The notes under the pieces were generated by a model. The model was not told the DNA's origin. It was given only the letters and a program-made list of their open reading frames with translations, and did no database searches. A stretch of 52,565 bases of DNA, taken from positions 1 to 52,565 of the forward strand of contig JAJZPR010000015.1 of the NCBI GenBank assembly GCA_021847835.1. The letters run 5' to 3'. Source of the stretch: Pseudomonadota bacterium (lineage in GTDB: Bacteria; Pseudomonadota; Gammaproteobacteria; Burkholderiales; Thiobacillaceae). Shown in pieces: positions 18,273 to 27,006 of this stretch (positions are counted from its first letter, which is position 1; each line of letters opens with the position of its first letter). The position numbers and the translations under genes were made by a program.

Positions 18273-19001
18273 ATGCCCCGTTTCTTTGTCGACCTGCCCT
18301 TGAGCCCCGGCGCAAAAATCGAATTGCCGCCGGTTCCCGCCCACCATGCCGCGCGCGTGCTGCGCCTGGTCAAGGGCGCCGAGGTGGTGCTGTTCAACGG
18401 CCGCGGCGGCGAGTTTCCGGCGGTGCTGGAATGGGTGGACCGGGACGGCGTGACCGCGCGCTGCCGCGAATGGCGCGACGCGGAGCGCGAATCCCCGCTC
18501 GACATCCGTCTCGCCCAGGGCATTTCCAGCGGCGAGCGCATGGACTACACCCTGCAGAAGGCGGTCGAGCTGGGCGTGACGGCGATCCAGCCGCTGGCCA
18601 TGCGGCGCAGCGTGGTCAAGCTCACGCCCGAGCGCGCCAGCCGCCGCGTGGAGCACTGGCAGGGCATCGTCATGGCGGCCTGCGAACAGTGCGGCCGCAA
18701 CCATCTGCCGCCGGTGGCAATGCCGCTCGACGTGCCGCAATGGCTTGCCGGCGGCCCTGCCGGTCTGAAGCTGTATTTGTCCCCCGGGGCCGACACCACG
18801 CTGAAGGATTTGTCCCCGCCGGCCGGCCCGGTATGGCTGGTAGCGGGCCCGGAAGGCGGCTTCGATCCGGAGGAAGCGGCGCTCATCACCGATTTCGACT
18901 TTACCCCCGTGCGCCTGGGGCCGCGCATCCTGCGCACAGAAACCGCGGCGCTGGCGGCTGTTGCGGCGATGCAGGCCCTGTGGGGCGATTACGCCCGCTA
19001 A
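18273..19001 (+). CDS. rsmE: 16S rRNA (uracil-1498-N3)-methyltransferase
   Basis: RsmE is a SPOUT-class methyltransferase that makes m3U1498 in the small-subunit decoding region. The 242-residue protein starts 'MPRFFVDLPL' and has an N-terminal PUA-like domain ('HHAARVLRLVKGAEV', 'LFNGRGGE'). The SPOUT knot follows with 'GISSGERMDYTLQKAVELGV', 'VAGPEGGFDPEE' and 'LGPRILRTETAALAA'. I chose ATG 18273 because the protein then begins exactly where the family does; an extension to 18195 adds unrelated residues. The ribosome-binding site is weak. argA follows 48 bases downstream. Confidence 0.94.
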   Translation: MPRFFVDLPLSPGAKIELPPVPAHHAARVLRLVKGAEVVLFNGRGGEFPAVLEWVDRDGVTARCREWRDAERESPLDIRLAQGISSGERMDYTLQKAVELGVTAIQPLAMRRSVVKLTPERASRRVEHWQGIVMAACEQCGRNHLPPVAMPLDVPQWLAGGPAGLKLYLSPGADTTLKDLSPPAGPVWLVAGPEGGFDPEEAALITDFDFTPVRLGPRILRTETAALAAVAAMQALWGDYAR

Positions 19002-19049
19002 ATGGCCAAAACTCTTTGTTTGGCCGCCCGCTCAGGGTAAATTGGCGGC

Positions 19050-20366
19050 ATGCACGACAACATCACCGAATTCGTCCACTGGTTCCGCTCGGCCGCGCCC
19101 TACATCAACGCCTTTCGCGGCAAGACCTTCGTCATCGCCTTCGGCGGCGAAGTGGTTTCCGAGGGACAGTTCGTCGGGCTGGCGCATGACATCAATCTGC
19201 TCTCCAGCCTGGGCGTGCGCCTCGTGCTGGTGCATGGCGCGCGCCCGCAGGTCGAGGCGCAGATGCAGGAGCGCGGCGCCGAGATGCGCTACGTGCAGGG
19301 CGTGCGCGTGACCGACGAGACGGCGCTGGCCAGCGTCAAGGAGGCGGTAGGCATCGTGCGCGTGGAAATCGAGGCGCTGCTGTCGCTGGGCCTGGCCAAC
19401 ACGCCCATGGCGGGTTCGGACATCCGCGTGGCAGCGGGCAACTTCGTCACCGCCAAGCCCATCGGCGTGCTGGAGGGCGTGGATTTGCAGCACACCGGAG
19501 AGGTGCGCAGAATCCACGCGGAAGCCATCCAGAAGCGGCTGGAAGATGGCGAGATCGTGCTGCTTTCGCCCATCGGCTATTCGCCCACCGGCGAGATTTT
19601 CAATCTCACCCTGGAAGACGTGGCCTTGCATACGGCCACGGCGCTGTCTGCCGACAAGCTGGTGTTCCTGATGGATGCCGACGGCGTGACGAATTCGAAA
19701 GGCAAGCTGGTTTCCACGCTGACCGTGGCGGAGGCGCAGAAGCTCAGCGAAAAGAAGCGCAAGGTTCAGGACGATCTGGCCTATTACCTGCCGGCTGCGG
19801 TCGAGGGCTGCAAGCGGGGCGTGAAGCGCGCGCACCTGATTTCGCGCCACCGCGACGGCGCCCTGCTCGCCGAACTCTTCACCCGCGACGGCGTGGGCAC
19901 GCTGATCACGCCCACGCCGCTGGAAACCATCCGCAGCGCGACCATCGACGACGTCGGCGGCATCCTCAACCTGATCGAGCCCCTGGAGCGCGAGGGCGTG
20001 CTGGTGCGCCGCTCGCGCGAGCTGCTGGAAATGGAGGTCAGCCGCTTCCTGGTACTGGAATCCGACGGCATGATCCTGGGCTGCGTCGCGCTCTATCCCT
20101 TTCCCGAGGAAAAGGCCGCGGAAATGGCCTGCCTGGCGGTGCAGCCGGAATTCCGCCGGCGCGGCCTCGGCGACCGCCTGCTCGAGGCGGCGCAGACGCT
20201 CGCGCGCAAGAAACGCATGAAGGAGCTGTTCGTGCTGACCACCCGCACCGAACACTGGTTCGAGGAGCGCGGCTTCGTCGAGGCCGCGCCGGAGGCGCTG
20301 CCGCGCCGCAAGCAGGTGCTCTACAACTATCAGCGCCGCTCCAAGGTGTTGCGCAAGCTGATCTGA
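19050..20366 (+). CDS. argA: N-acetylglutamate synthase
   Basis: First enzyme of arginine synthesis in the linear pathway, acetylating glutamate with acetyl-CoA. At 438 residues it is the classical two-domain ArgA. The N-terminal amino-acid-kinase-like domain ('IAFGGEVVSEG', 'RLVLVHGARPQVE', 'FLMDADGVTN') binds arginine for feedback inhibition. The C-terminal GNAT domain (from about residue 290) has the acetyl-CoA loop 'PEFRRRGLGDRLLE'. AGGG lies upstream of the ATG. argB, for the next step, is 28 kb away in this window on the other strand, so the pathway is scattered. Confidence 0.94.
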   Translation: MHDNITEFVHWFRSAAPYINAFRGKTFVIAFGGEVVSEGQFVGLAHDINLLSSLGVRLVLVHGARPQVEAQMQERGAEMRYVQGVRVTDETALASVKEAVGIVRVEIEALLSLGLANTPMAGSDIRVAAGNFVTAKPIGVLEGVDLQHTGEVRRIHAEAIQKRLEDGEIVLLSPIGYSPTGEIFNLTLEDVALHTATALSADKLVFLMDADGVTNSKGKLVSTLTVAEAQKLSEKKRKVQDDLAYYLPAAVEGCKRGVKRAHLISRHRDGALLAELFTRDGVGTLITPTPLETIRSATIDDVGGILNLIEPLEREGVLVRRSRELLEMEVSRFLVLESDGMILGCVALYPFPEEKAAEMACLAVQPEFRRRGLGDRLLEAAQTLARKKRMKELFVLTTRTEHWFEERGFVEAAPEALPRRKQVLYNYQRRSKVLRKLI

Positions 20367-20417
20367 TCGCGCAGGGGACGCACGAAAAATCCAGCCTCCG
20401 CACTGTTCCGGGGCGCG

Positions 20418-20493
20418 GCGTAAGCTAAGCTGGAAAATGGGGCCGCAACCCTCGCGCCGGTACGTGTACGGAAGCCTCCTTTCCGATCGCTGG
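20418..20493 (+). promoter_or_regulatory. Structured leader upstream of the PhnD-like/GGDEF-EAL pair (possible c-di-GMP-I-like element)
   Basis: The 162-base gap before the binding-protein gene contains the element GGAAGCCTCCTTTCCGA (20470-20486). It matches the GEMM/c-di-GMP-I riboswitch P3 pattern GGUAGCC-loop-UUACCGA with a compensated pair. A CGCAA (20444-20448) stands where GACGCAAAGCC is expected, and a GAAAA-containing loop (about 20432) precedes it. The conserved 5' GGCAAACC and the GACGCAAAGCC core are not matched well, so this is a weak call based on partial motif agreement and on the downstream c-di-GMP enzyme. Confidence 0.3.
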
Positions 20494-20528
20494 TGCGGTG
20501 TGAGAACACGGCGGCCAGGGAAGGGTAC

Positions 20529-21401
20529 ATGAAAACATTTTTGCCATGGCTGAAATGGGCGGCGGGCGCGGCCTGCTGGCTGGCGCTGGCCGCCACCACA
20601 GCGGCCGCCGGGAGCGGACTCCGCTTCGGCGTGTTTCCCAGCCTGTCCCCGCGGATCCTGGTGGAGACCTATCAGCCGCTGGCCGTTGCGCTGGAGGCGT
20701 CGCTCGGCGAACCGGTCGGGCTGGAAACCGCGCCGGACTTCCTCGCTTTCCACCGGCGCACCGTGGACGGGGAGTATGACCTGGTGCTGACGGCCCCGCA
20801 CCTGGCCTGGCTGGCCTGGAAGGAAGATGGCTACCTGCCGATTCTGAGATATGCGACGCCGGTTAGAGGGGTCATGATCGTGCGCGCCGACAGTCCTTAT
20901 CGGCAAATGTCCGATCTGCGCGGGAAAATCGTCGCCATGCCCGATCTGCTCGCCATTGTGGGCATACGCATGGAGCGGATGCTGGAAGGGGCGGGCCTGC
21001 GCAAAGGCCGCGACTTCAAGACGGTCAATGCCGGCTCGCATACCAATGCGGCCGTCCATGTCAGGGAAGGGCAGGCCGATGCGGCCGTGATCGGCATACA
21101 GGCCTTCCAGCAGTTGCCGCGGGAATTGAAGAAGGGCATGCGCATCATCGCGGAAACGCCGCCCATGCCGGGGCAGGTTTTCCTGGTGCATGGGCGCCTG
21201 GGCAAGGCAAGGGCGCGGGCCATTGCGCAGGCCATCGAGACGTTCACGCATGGCGAAGCGGGCAAGGCCTTCCTCCAGAAAGGCGACTTCGGCGGAGTGA
21301 TCCCGCTGGAGAAAAACGAGCTTGACCGGGTAAAGGGCGACGCGCGGAAGCTCACAGGGCAGCTGCGCATGCAGGCGCCCGGCGGAAGCGGCGCCCGATG
21401 A
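20529..21401 (+). CDS. PhnD-like phosphate/phosphonate ABC-type periplasmic binding protein
   Basis: A 290-residue secreted protein: an N-terminal signal peptide with a hydrophobic stretch ending at 'TTAAAG', then a type II periplasmic binding fold of the PhnD/PtxB type ('RFGVFPSLSPRILVETYQPL', 'DLRGKIVAMPD', 'VHVREGQADAAVIG'). No ABC permease or ATPase is nearby. Instead the stop overlaps the start of a membrane PAS-GGDEF-EAL gene by 4 bases (ATGA). The likely role is therefore sensing a ligand in the periplasm and passing the signal to the neighbouring membrane protein rather than transport. The ligand is not identifiable from sequence. ATG 20529 was chosen for the signal peptide and the GGGAAGGG just upstream. 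Confidence 0.82.
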   Translation: MKTFLPWLKWAAGAACWLALAATTAAAGSGLRFGVFPSLSPRILVETYQPLAVALEASLGEPVGLETAPDFLAFHRRTVDGEYDLVLTAPHLAWLAWKEDGYLPILRYATPVRGVMIVRADSPYRQMSDLRGKIVAMPDLLAIVGIRMERMLEGAGLRKGRDFKTVNAGSHTNAAVHVREGQADAAVIGIQAFQQLPRELKKGMRIIAETPPMPGQVFLVHGRLGKARARAIAQAIETFTHGEAGKAFLQKGDFGGVIPLEKNELDRVKGDARKLTGQLRMQAPGGSGAR

Positions 21402-24163
21402 AACGCCTGAGCCTGCGCACCCGCCTGCTTCTCGTCGTCATGCTGATGCAGGCGCTGCTGCTGGGCGCCATGGCCTTCAACAGCGCCCGCCTGGTGGACC
21501 ATGCCATCAAGTCCCAGATCGAGCATCGCATCGCCGACATCAACAGGCTTTTGTCGGTCGCGCTGGCGGTGCCGATGCTGCAAAGGGATTTCGCCGCCGT
21601 CAAGGACGAAATCGAAAACATCGGCAAGGATCCGGAACTGGTCTACCTGAGGGTGCAGGACCGCTCGGGCTTCATCGTGGCACAGTTCGAGCGCGCCGCC
21701 GACGGCGCTTCGGTTTTCGAAAGCAGGGCGCCGATCATGCTGGGCGGCAGCGGGTACGGCGAAATTTCATTCGGCCTTTCCGGGCATGCGATCGAGGCGG
21801 CAAGACGCCAGGCCTACGTCCAGAACATCAGCCTGGCGCTGGCGGCCTTCGTCACCAGCTGGGTGCTCCTGTTCATGATCGGGCTGTGGGTGACGCGGCT
21901 GTTCCGGGCGCTCGCCGACGCCAGCACCCGCGTGGCGGCCGGGGAATACGGCGTACCGATCCCCCCGCAGGGCGAACCCGAACTCGACCGCCTGGCTGCG
22001 GCGTTCAATCGCATGAGCGAATCGGTGCGCAACCAGATCCGGCAGTTGCAGGAAAGCGAGGCGCGTTTCCATGCCATCGCCGACTACACGCACGACGTGG
22101 AGTTCTGGCTCTCCCCCGAAGGGCGCCCGCTTTGGATCAACCCTTCGGTCGAGCGCATGCTGGGCTACAGCGTGGCCGAGTGCATGGAGATGGACGATTT
22201 TCCGCTCGGCATCGTCCACCCGGAAGACCGCGCCGCGGCCGCGCCGCGCCTGCGCGAGGCCCTGGGCGGCTCGGCCGACAGCGGCTATCTGTTCCGCGCC
22301 CGCCGCAAGGACGGCGGCGAGTTCTGGGCTTCCGCCAGCTGGCTGCCCATATTCGACAAGCAGGGGAACGGCATCGGCCTGCGCGCCAGCATTCACAACG
22401 TGGACGCCCTGAAGCACGCCGAGGCGAGCCTGCTCCAGGCGGTGGCCAGCCTCAAGCTGGCCGAAAGCGTGCAGAAGCACTATATCGACGAATCCGAGCA
22501 GGAAAGGGCGCGGCTGGTCTCGCTGCTGTCGGCCATGAACCTGGGCATCCTGTTCGTCGGCGAGAACAGACACGTGATCTATCACAACCCGGCCTTCAGC
22601 CGCATGTGGTCAATCGACGAATCGAGCCGGCTGGTCGGGATGCCGGTTGACGAGGTGCTGCTCAAATCGCCCAACATGCTCGCGCGCCCCGACCATTTTT
22701 CCAGGCATCTGCTGTCGGTGCTGGATACGCGCGAGACATCGGATTCCTTCGAAATCCAGCTGACCGACGGCAGGGTCTTCACCGAACTGGATTTTCCGGT
22801 GCGCGACAAGACAGGGCGCTTCATCGGCCACCTGTGGATTTACGAGGATGTGACGCGCGAACGCCAGACGGCCGAGCAGCTGATTTATCTCGCCGAGCGC
22901 GACCCCCTTACCGGCCTTTACAACCGCCACCGCTTCCAGGCCGAACTCGAGCGCGTGGTGTCCGAGGTCGAGCGCAGGGGGGAGCGCTGCGGCGTGATCT
23001 TTTTCGATCTCGACGAGTTCAAGGAGGTCAACGACAACTTCGGGCATCGCGCGGGGGACGCCCTCCTGACCCGGGTGGCGGGCGAGGTCGGCACGCTGGT
23101 CAGGCGCAACGAGGTTTTCTCCCGCCTGGGCGGGGACGAATTCGCCATCCTGCTGCCCAGCGTGCGGGCAAACGAGACCGAGGCGCTGGCGGAACGGGTG
23201 GTGCGCGCAGTGGCGCAAATCCCGTTCCGCTTCGAGGGGCGCAACCTGCGCCTGACCACCAGCCTGGGGGTGGCCTGCCTGCCCGAACACGCCGCGGATG
23301 CGGACGAACTGGTGGCCAAGGCCGACATCGCCATGTATCAGGCCAAGCGTGCCGGCAAGAACACCTGGCGCGTCTACCGCGCCGACGGCGAAGCCAGCCT
23401 CATCACCATGGAGCGCCTGACCTGGAACGATCGCATCAGCCGCGCCCTGGAAAACGGCCTGTTCCGGTTGCACTACCAGGGCATCTACCACATTGCCAGC
23501 AGGCAGCTGGCGCATTGCGAGGCGCTGGTGCGCATGGCGGACGAGCGCAACCCCGAACAGCTCATCATGCCCACGCACTTCATTCCGGTGGCGGAAAAGA
23601 CCGGGCGCGTGATGGAAATCGACCGCTGGGTGATCGGCGAGGCGGTCAAGGCGCTGGCCCGCATGCCGGAAATGCCGGGCATCGCCGTCAACATTTCCGC
23701 CCGCTCGCTCGGCGAGCCGACGCTTTCGCAATACATTGCCGACATGCTGCAGCAGCACAAGGTGTCGCCCGCGCGGCTGATCGTGGAGCTCACGGAAACC
23801 GCCGCGGTGGCGGACATGCACGACGCCCAGCGCCTGATCGAGGCCCTGCGCCAGATCGGTTGCGGGGTGTGCCTGGACGATTTCGGCACCGGCTTCTCCT
23901 CGTTCGCCTATCTCAAGCATTTGCGCGCCGACACGCTCAAGATAGACGGCCTGTTCATCCGCGACCTGCATCTCGATGCGGACAACCAGGTGTTTGTCAG
24001 AGCAATCGTCAATGTCGCCAAAGGGCTGGGCAAGACCGTGGTGGCCGAGTATGTGGAAAGCGAAAAAACCCTCAAAATGCTGGAAGCGTTCGGTGTCAAC
24101 CTCGTGCAGGGGTATTACCTCGACTTGCCCAGCGACAGCTTCCCGCCGCCGGCAAACCGCTGA
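21398..24163 (+). CDS. Membrane PAS-GGDEF-EAL cyclic-di-GMP signalling protein
   Basis: A 921-residue membrane protein. A first membrane helix lies at about residues 9-29 and a second at about 142-163, enclosing a periplasmic sensor segment of about 110 residues. A HAMP-like region is followed by two PAS domains. The diguanylate cyclase domain has an intact GGDEF at 578-582, and the C-terminal phosphodiesterase domain has EAL at 708-710, 'LDDFGTGFSS' and 'LKIDGLFI'. Both catalytic motifs are intact, so the direction of c-di-GMP turnover cannot be told from sequence. It is translationally coupled to the PhnD-like binding protein, its probable periplasmic partner. Confidence 0.93.
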   Translation: MKRLSLRTRLLLVVMLMQALLLGAMAFNSARLVDHAIKSQIEHRIADINRLLSVALAVPMLQRDFAAVKDEIENIGKDPELVYLRVQDRSGFIVAQFERAADGASVFESRAPIMLGGSGYGEISFGLSGHAIEAARRQAYVQNISLALAAFVTSWVLLFMIGLWVTRLFRALADASTRVAAGEYGVPIPPQGEPELDRLAAAFNRMSESVRNQIRQLQESEARFHAIADYTHDVEFWLSPEGRPLWINPSVERMLGYSVAECMEMDDFPLGIVHPEDRAAAAPRLREALGGSADSGYLFRARRKDGGEFWASASWLPIFDKQGNGIGLRASIHNVDALKHAEASLLQAVASLKLAESVQKHYIDESEQERARLVSLLSAMNLGILFVGENRHVIYHNPAFSRMWSIDESSRLVGMPVDEVLLKSPNMLARPDHFSRHLLSVLDTRETSDSFEIQLTDGRVFTELDFPVRDKTGRFIGHLWIYEDVTRERQTAEQLIYLAERDPLTGLYNRHRFQAELERVVSEVERRGERCGVIFFDLDEFKEVNDNFGHRAGDALLTRVAGEVGTLVRRNEVFSRLGGDEFAILLPSVRANETEALAERVVRAVAQIPFRFEGRNLRLTTSLGVACLPEHAADADELVAKADIAMYQAKRAGKNTWRVYRADGEASLITMERLTWNDRISRALENGLFRLHYQGIYHIASRQLAHCEALVRMADERNPEQLIMPTHFIPVAEKTGRVMEIDRWVIGEAVKALARMPEMPGIAVNISARSLGEPTLSQYIADMLQQHKVSPARLIVELTETAAVADMHDAQRLIEALRQIGCGVCLDDFGTGFSSFAYLKHLRADTLKIDGLFIRDLHLDADNQVFVRAIVNVAKGLGKTVVAEYVESEKTLKMLEAFGVNLVQGYYLDLPSDSFPPPANR

Positions 24164-24205
24164 GCCGGACGCACGCTTTTGTTTGTCAGTTTGGAAACGA
24201 GGAAC

Positions 24206-24961
24206 ATGCAGGAAACCATCATCATCGGCCTGGGCCAGCTGGGCCGCGTATTTGCCGGCGGCCTGCTGCGCACGGGCTGCGCCGTCATTCCCGTCAACCG
24301 CGGCGGCGACATCTCCGCCATCGCGACCGCGCATCCGGAACCGGCATTGGCATTGGTGGCCGTGGCCGAACCGGATTTGCATGGAGTGCTCGCAGCCTTG
24401 CCGCAAAGCTGGAAAAACCGTGTCGGCCTGATCCAGAACGAACTGCTGCCGCGCGACTGGCAGGCGCACGGCATCGAAAATCCCACGGTGATTTCGGTCT
24501 GGTTCGAAAAGAAGAAGGGCACCGACGCCAAGCCGCTCATCCCTTCGCCGGCGGCGGGGGCGGGCGCGGACCTGCTGGTTCGCGCCCTCGCGTCCATCGA
24601 CATCCCGGCGCGGCGGGTGGAAAGCGGCGCCGAGCTGCTGTTCGAACTGGTGCGCAAGAACGTGTACATCCTCACCACCAATATCGCGGGCCTGAAAACC
24701 GGCGGCACGGTGAGCGAGCTGTGGCAAAACCACGAGGCGTTCGCACGCCAGGTGGCGGATGAAGTGATGGACATCCAGGACTGGCTCACCGGCGTGAAGC
24801 ACGACCGCGCGAAGCTGATCGCGGGCATGCTGGAAGCCTTCGATGGCGACCCGAGCCACGGCTGCACCGGCCGTTCCGCGCCCGCCAGGCTGGCGCGTGC
24901 ATTGCAGCACGCCGACGCGGCAGGGCTGGCGGTGCCGACCTTGAGGGCGCTGCGGGGCTGA
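24206..24961 (+). CDS. Rossmann-fold NAD(P)-binding protein, ketopantoate-reductase-like
   Basis: A 251-residue cytosolic protein that opens with a beta-strand and dinucleotide loop, 'IIIGLGQLGRVFAGGL', typical of NAD(P)-binding domains. 'VAVAEPDLHGVLAALP' and 'GLIQNELLPRDW' recall the ApbA/PanE or 6-phosphogluconate-dehydrogenase-like fold, but the substrate residues are not recognisable, so I give no function. ATG 24206 has GAGGAA upstream. It stands alone between the GGDEF-EAL gene and a repeat-rich gap. A conserved hypothetical role is the safe description. Confidence 0.65.
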   Translation: MQETIIIGLGQLGRVFAGGLLRTGCAVIPVNRGGDISAIATAHPEPALALVAVAEPDLHGVLAALPQSWKNRVGLIQNELLPRDWQAHGIENPTVISVWFEKKKGTDAKPLIPSPAAGAGADLLVRALASIDIPARRVESGAELLFELVRKNVYILTTNIAGLKTGGTVSELWQNHEAFARQVADEVMDIQDWLTGVKHDRAKLIAGMLEAFDGDPSHGCTGRSAPARLARALQHADAAGLAVPTLRALRG

Positions 24962-24981
24962 ATTTACAAAAGCGGCTGTTG

Positions 24982-25146
24982 AACCACGGGGGCCACGGGG
25001 AAAGGCAAATCAGAATCCGAAAGCGTGGACAAAGAGGCCATGCAGGATGGAAGGGAACAGCTTTCCTCCCTTGGCCTCCACGTCCTCTTTGTGAAGCAGG
25101 ATTTTTGCCTTTTGTTTTCCCTGTGCGCCCCGTGCCCCCTGTGGCT
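24982..25146. repeat. Long inverted repeat, CCACGGGG/CCCCGTG type (copy 2)
   Basis: The left arm AACCACGGGGGCCACGGGGA with AAGGCAAAT pairs with the right arm of TTGCC...TTTTCCCTGTG, CCCCGTGCCCCCTGTGGCT (25105-25146). Inner arms AGCGTGGACAAAGAGGCC and GGCCTCCACGTCCTCTTTG extend it. It fills most of the 226-base gap between the Rossmann gene and rubredoxin. The right end CTGTGGCT is shared with the CACAGAGGA family. Confidence 0.75.
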
Positions 25147-25187
25147 GATTTGCTTTTTCTGCTTTGCCGGGCTGCCGGGAAGCGGGC

Positions 25188-25370
25188 TCAGACCGCGATC
25201 ATCTCGAAGTCTTCCTTCCTGGCGCCGCAGTCGGGACAGGTCCAGTTCACCGGCACGTCTTCCCAGCGGGTGCCGGGGGGAATGCCGTCTTGCGGCCAGC
25301 CTTTCGCTTCATCGTAGATAAAGCCGCACAGCAGGCACATCCAGGTTTTGTATTCAGGGGCGTCGCTCAT
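25188..25370 (-). CDS. Rubredoxin
   Basis: A 60-residue electron carrier. The iron is held by Cys12 and Cys15 ('[11 protein letters not shown]') and Cys45 and Cys48 ('TCPDCGARK'), and '[17 protein letters not shown]' is the conserved loop between them. It is divergent from thiD with a 77-base gap and has no reductase gene nearby. In betaproteobacteria rubredoxin commonly sits beside thiD and hemL, so the synteny is ordinary. The partner is unknown. Confidence 0.96.
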   Translation of the reverse strand: MSDAPEYKTWMCLLCGFIYDEAKGWPQDGIPPGTRWEDVPVNWTCPDCGARKEDFEMIAV

Positions 25371-25447
25371 GAAGGGTGCTGCGGATATAGGATAAAATGG
25401 GCCTTCAATTCTAAACCAGACGCGATTCCGCGCTGCAGGAAAGCCCC

Positions 25448-26272
25448 ATGTCTCAAAGCCCCCCCATGGTACTCAGCTTCGCGGCCTCCGACCCCACAGG
25501 CGGCGCGGGCGTGCAGGCGGACATCCTCACCCTCGCCAGCATGGGCTGCCATCCGCTGTCGGTGATTACCGCCATCACCGTCCAGGACACCGCGGGCGTG
25601 GACGGCATCTCCGCCGTCGACGCCGACTGGGTGGCCGACCAGGCGCGCATGCTGCTGGAAGACATGCCGGTCGAAGTGTTCAAGATCGGCCTCCTGGGCA
25701 GCGTCGAGAACATCACGGTGATCGCGGAAATCCTCTCCGACTATCCGGACATTCCCGTGATACTCGATCCCGTGCTGGCCTCCGGGCGCGGCGACGACCT
25801 CTCCGGCGAGGACATCATCGCGGCCATGCGCGACATGCTCATCCCGCAGACCACGCTGATCACGCCCAACAGCATCGAGGCGCGCCGCCTGGCCCTGAAC
25901 GAGGGCGAGGAAGACCACCTGCCGCTGGCCGAATGCGCCAGCCGCCTCATCCAGATGGGCTGCGAATCGGTGCTCATCACCGGCACGCACGAAAACACCC
26001 CGCGCGTGTACAACGTGCTCTACGGTCTCGAAGGCGTGATCCAGACCGACGCCTGGGACCGCCTGCCCGGCAGCTATCACGGCTCGGGCTGCACGCTCGC
26101 CTCGGCGATCGCCGCGAGCCTCGCCTTCGGCAACGATCTGCAACGCGCGGTAAAGGACGGCCAGGACTTCACTTACGAAACCTTGAAGGCCGCATTCCGT
26201 CCCGGCATGGGGCAGTACCTGCCCGACCGCTTCTTCTGGGCGCAGGAAGCCCCCACGCAGGGCAACGCATAG
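25448..26272 (+). CDS. thiD: Hydroxymethylpyrimidine/phosphomethylpyrimidine kinase
   Basis: ThiD phosphorylates HMP and HMP-P in thiamine synthesis. The 274-residue protein has the ribokinase-like motifs '[18 protein letters not shown]' near the N-terminus, '[14 protein letters not shown]' split around residue 105, and '[15 protein letters not shown]' (anion hole and base). The stop TAG overlaps the thiE GTG by one base. I see no TPP-riboswitch-like element in the 77-base upstream gap, so control by thiamine diphosphate would have to act otherwise. Confidence 0.95.
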   Translation: MSQSPPMVLSFAASDPTGGAGVQADILTLASMGCHPLSVITAITVQDTAGVDGISAVDADWVADQARMLLEDMPVEVFKIGLLGSVENITVIAEILSDYPDIPVILDPVLASGRGDDLSGEDIIAAMRDMLIPQTTLITPNSIEARRLALNEGEEDHLPLAECASRLIQMGCESVLITGTHENTPRVYNVLYGLEGVIQTDAWDRLPGSYHGSGCTLASAIAASLAFGNDLQRAVKDGQDFTYETLKAAFRPGMGQYLPDRFFWAQEAPTQGNA

Positions 26273-26904
26273 TGGCAGGCTTCCCTTCCGGCGTGTACGC
26301 GCTGACGCCGGAATGCGCGGACACCGCGCGGCTCCTGCAAATGGTCGAGGCCGCGCTGAAAGGCGGCGTGGCGGCGGTGCAGTACCGCGAAAAGACCGGC
26401 GATGTCGCGCTGCGACATGAACAGGCGAGCGAGTTGCTGATTTTGTGCCAGGAATATGGCGTGCCGCTCATCATCAACGACGACCTGCGCCTGGCCGACC
26501 TGAGCGGCGCCGACGGCGTGCACCTGGGCCGCGAGGATGCCGGCCTGCGCGAGACACGCATCCTCCTCGGGCCGGAAAAGATCGTCGGCGTGTCCTGCTA
26601 CCAGAGCCTGGAGCTTGCCCGCCAGGCGCAGGCGGAGGGCGCGGATTACGTGGCCTTCGGCAGTTTCCACCTTTCGCCCACCAAGCCGCAGGCGGCGCGC
26701 GCACCTTTGCAGTTGCTGCATGACGCCGCCGCCCTCAGGCTGCCGGTGGTGGCGATCGGCGGCATTACGGCGGAGAATGCGGCGGAAGTGATCGCGGCCG
26801 GTGCCGATTCGATCGCCGTCATCTCGGCGCTGTTCGATGCGCCGGATGTCGAGGCCGCCGCGCGCGCGCTGAATCGTTTGTTTGAAATCGAATCGGAAGA
26901 TTGA
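26272..26904 (+). CDS. thiE: Thiamine-phosphate synthase
   Basis: ThiE joins HMP-PP and thiazole phosphate to form thiamine phosphate. The 210-residue TIM-barrel protein has 'VQYREKTGDVALRH', 'LIINDDLRLADLSGADGVHLG', here spread over residues 64-84, 'PTKPQAARAPL' and 'VVAIGGITAEN'. GTG 26272 overlaps the thiD stop (TAGTG), so it is translationally coupled. The conserved start 'GVYALTPE' follows after five residues, which supports this short N-terminus. Confidence 0.94.
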   Translation: MAGFPSGVYALTPECADTARLLQMVEAALKGGVAAVQYREKTGDVALRHEQASELLILCQEYGVPLIINDDLRLADLSGADGVHLGREDAGLRETRILLGPEKIVGVSCYQSLELARQAQAEGADYVAFGSFHLSPTKPQAARAPLQLLHDAAALRLPVVAIGGITAENAAEVIAAGADSIAVISALFDAPDVEAAARALNRLFEIESED

Positions 26905-26920
26905 ATAGAAACGCAAATCA

Positions 26921-26975
26921 AGCCACAGAGAACACAGAGGCAAAAGAACCGGTTTTCTCCGTGCCCTCTGCGGCT
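26921..26975. repeat. Inverted repeat of CACAGAGGA units (copy 3)
   Basis: The left arm is AGCCACAGAGAACACAGAGG and the right arm CTCCGTGCCCTCTGCGGCT (26957-26975), around a 16-base loop. It lies between thiE and hemL and is the shortest well-formed member of the family. Confidence 0.85.
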
Positions 26976-27006
26976 GACTGGTTTTTAAAATTGAATTGGA
27001 AATCTG

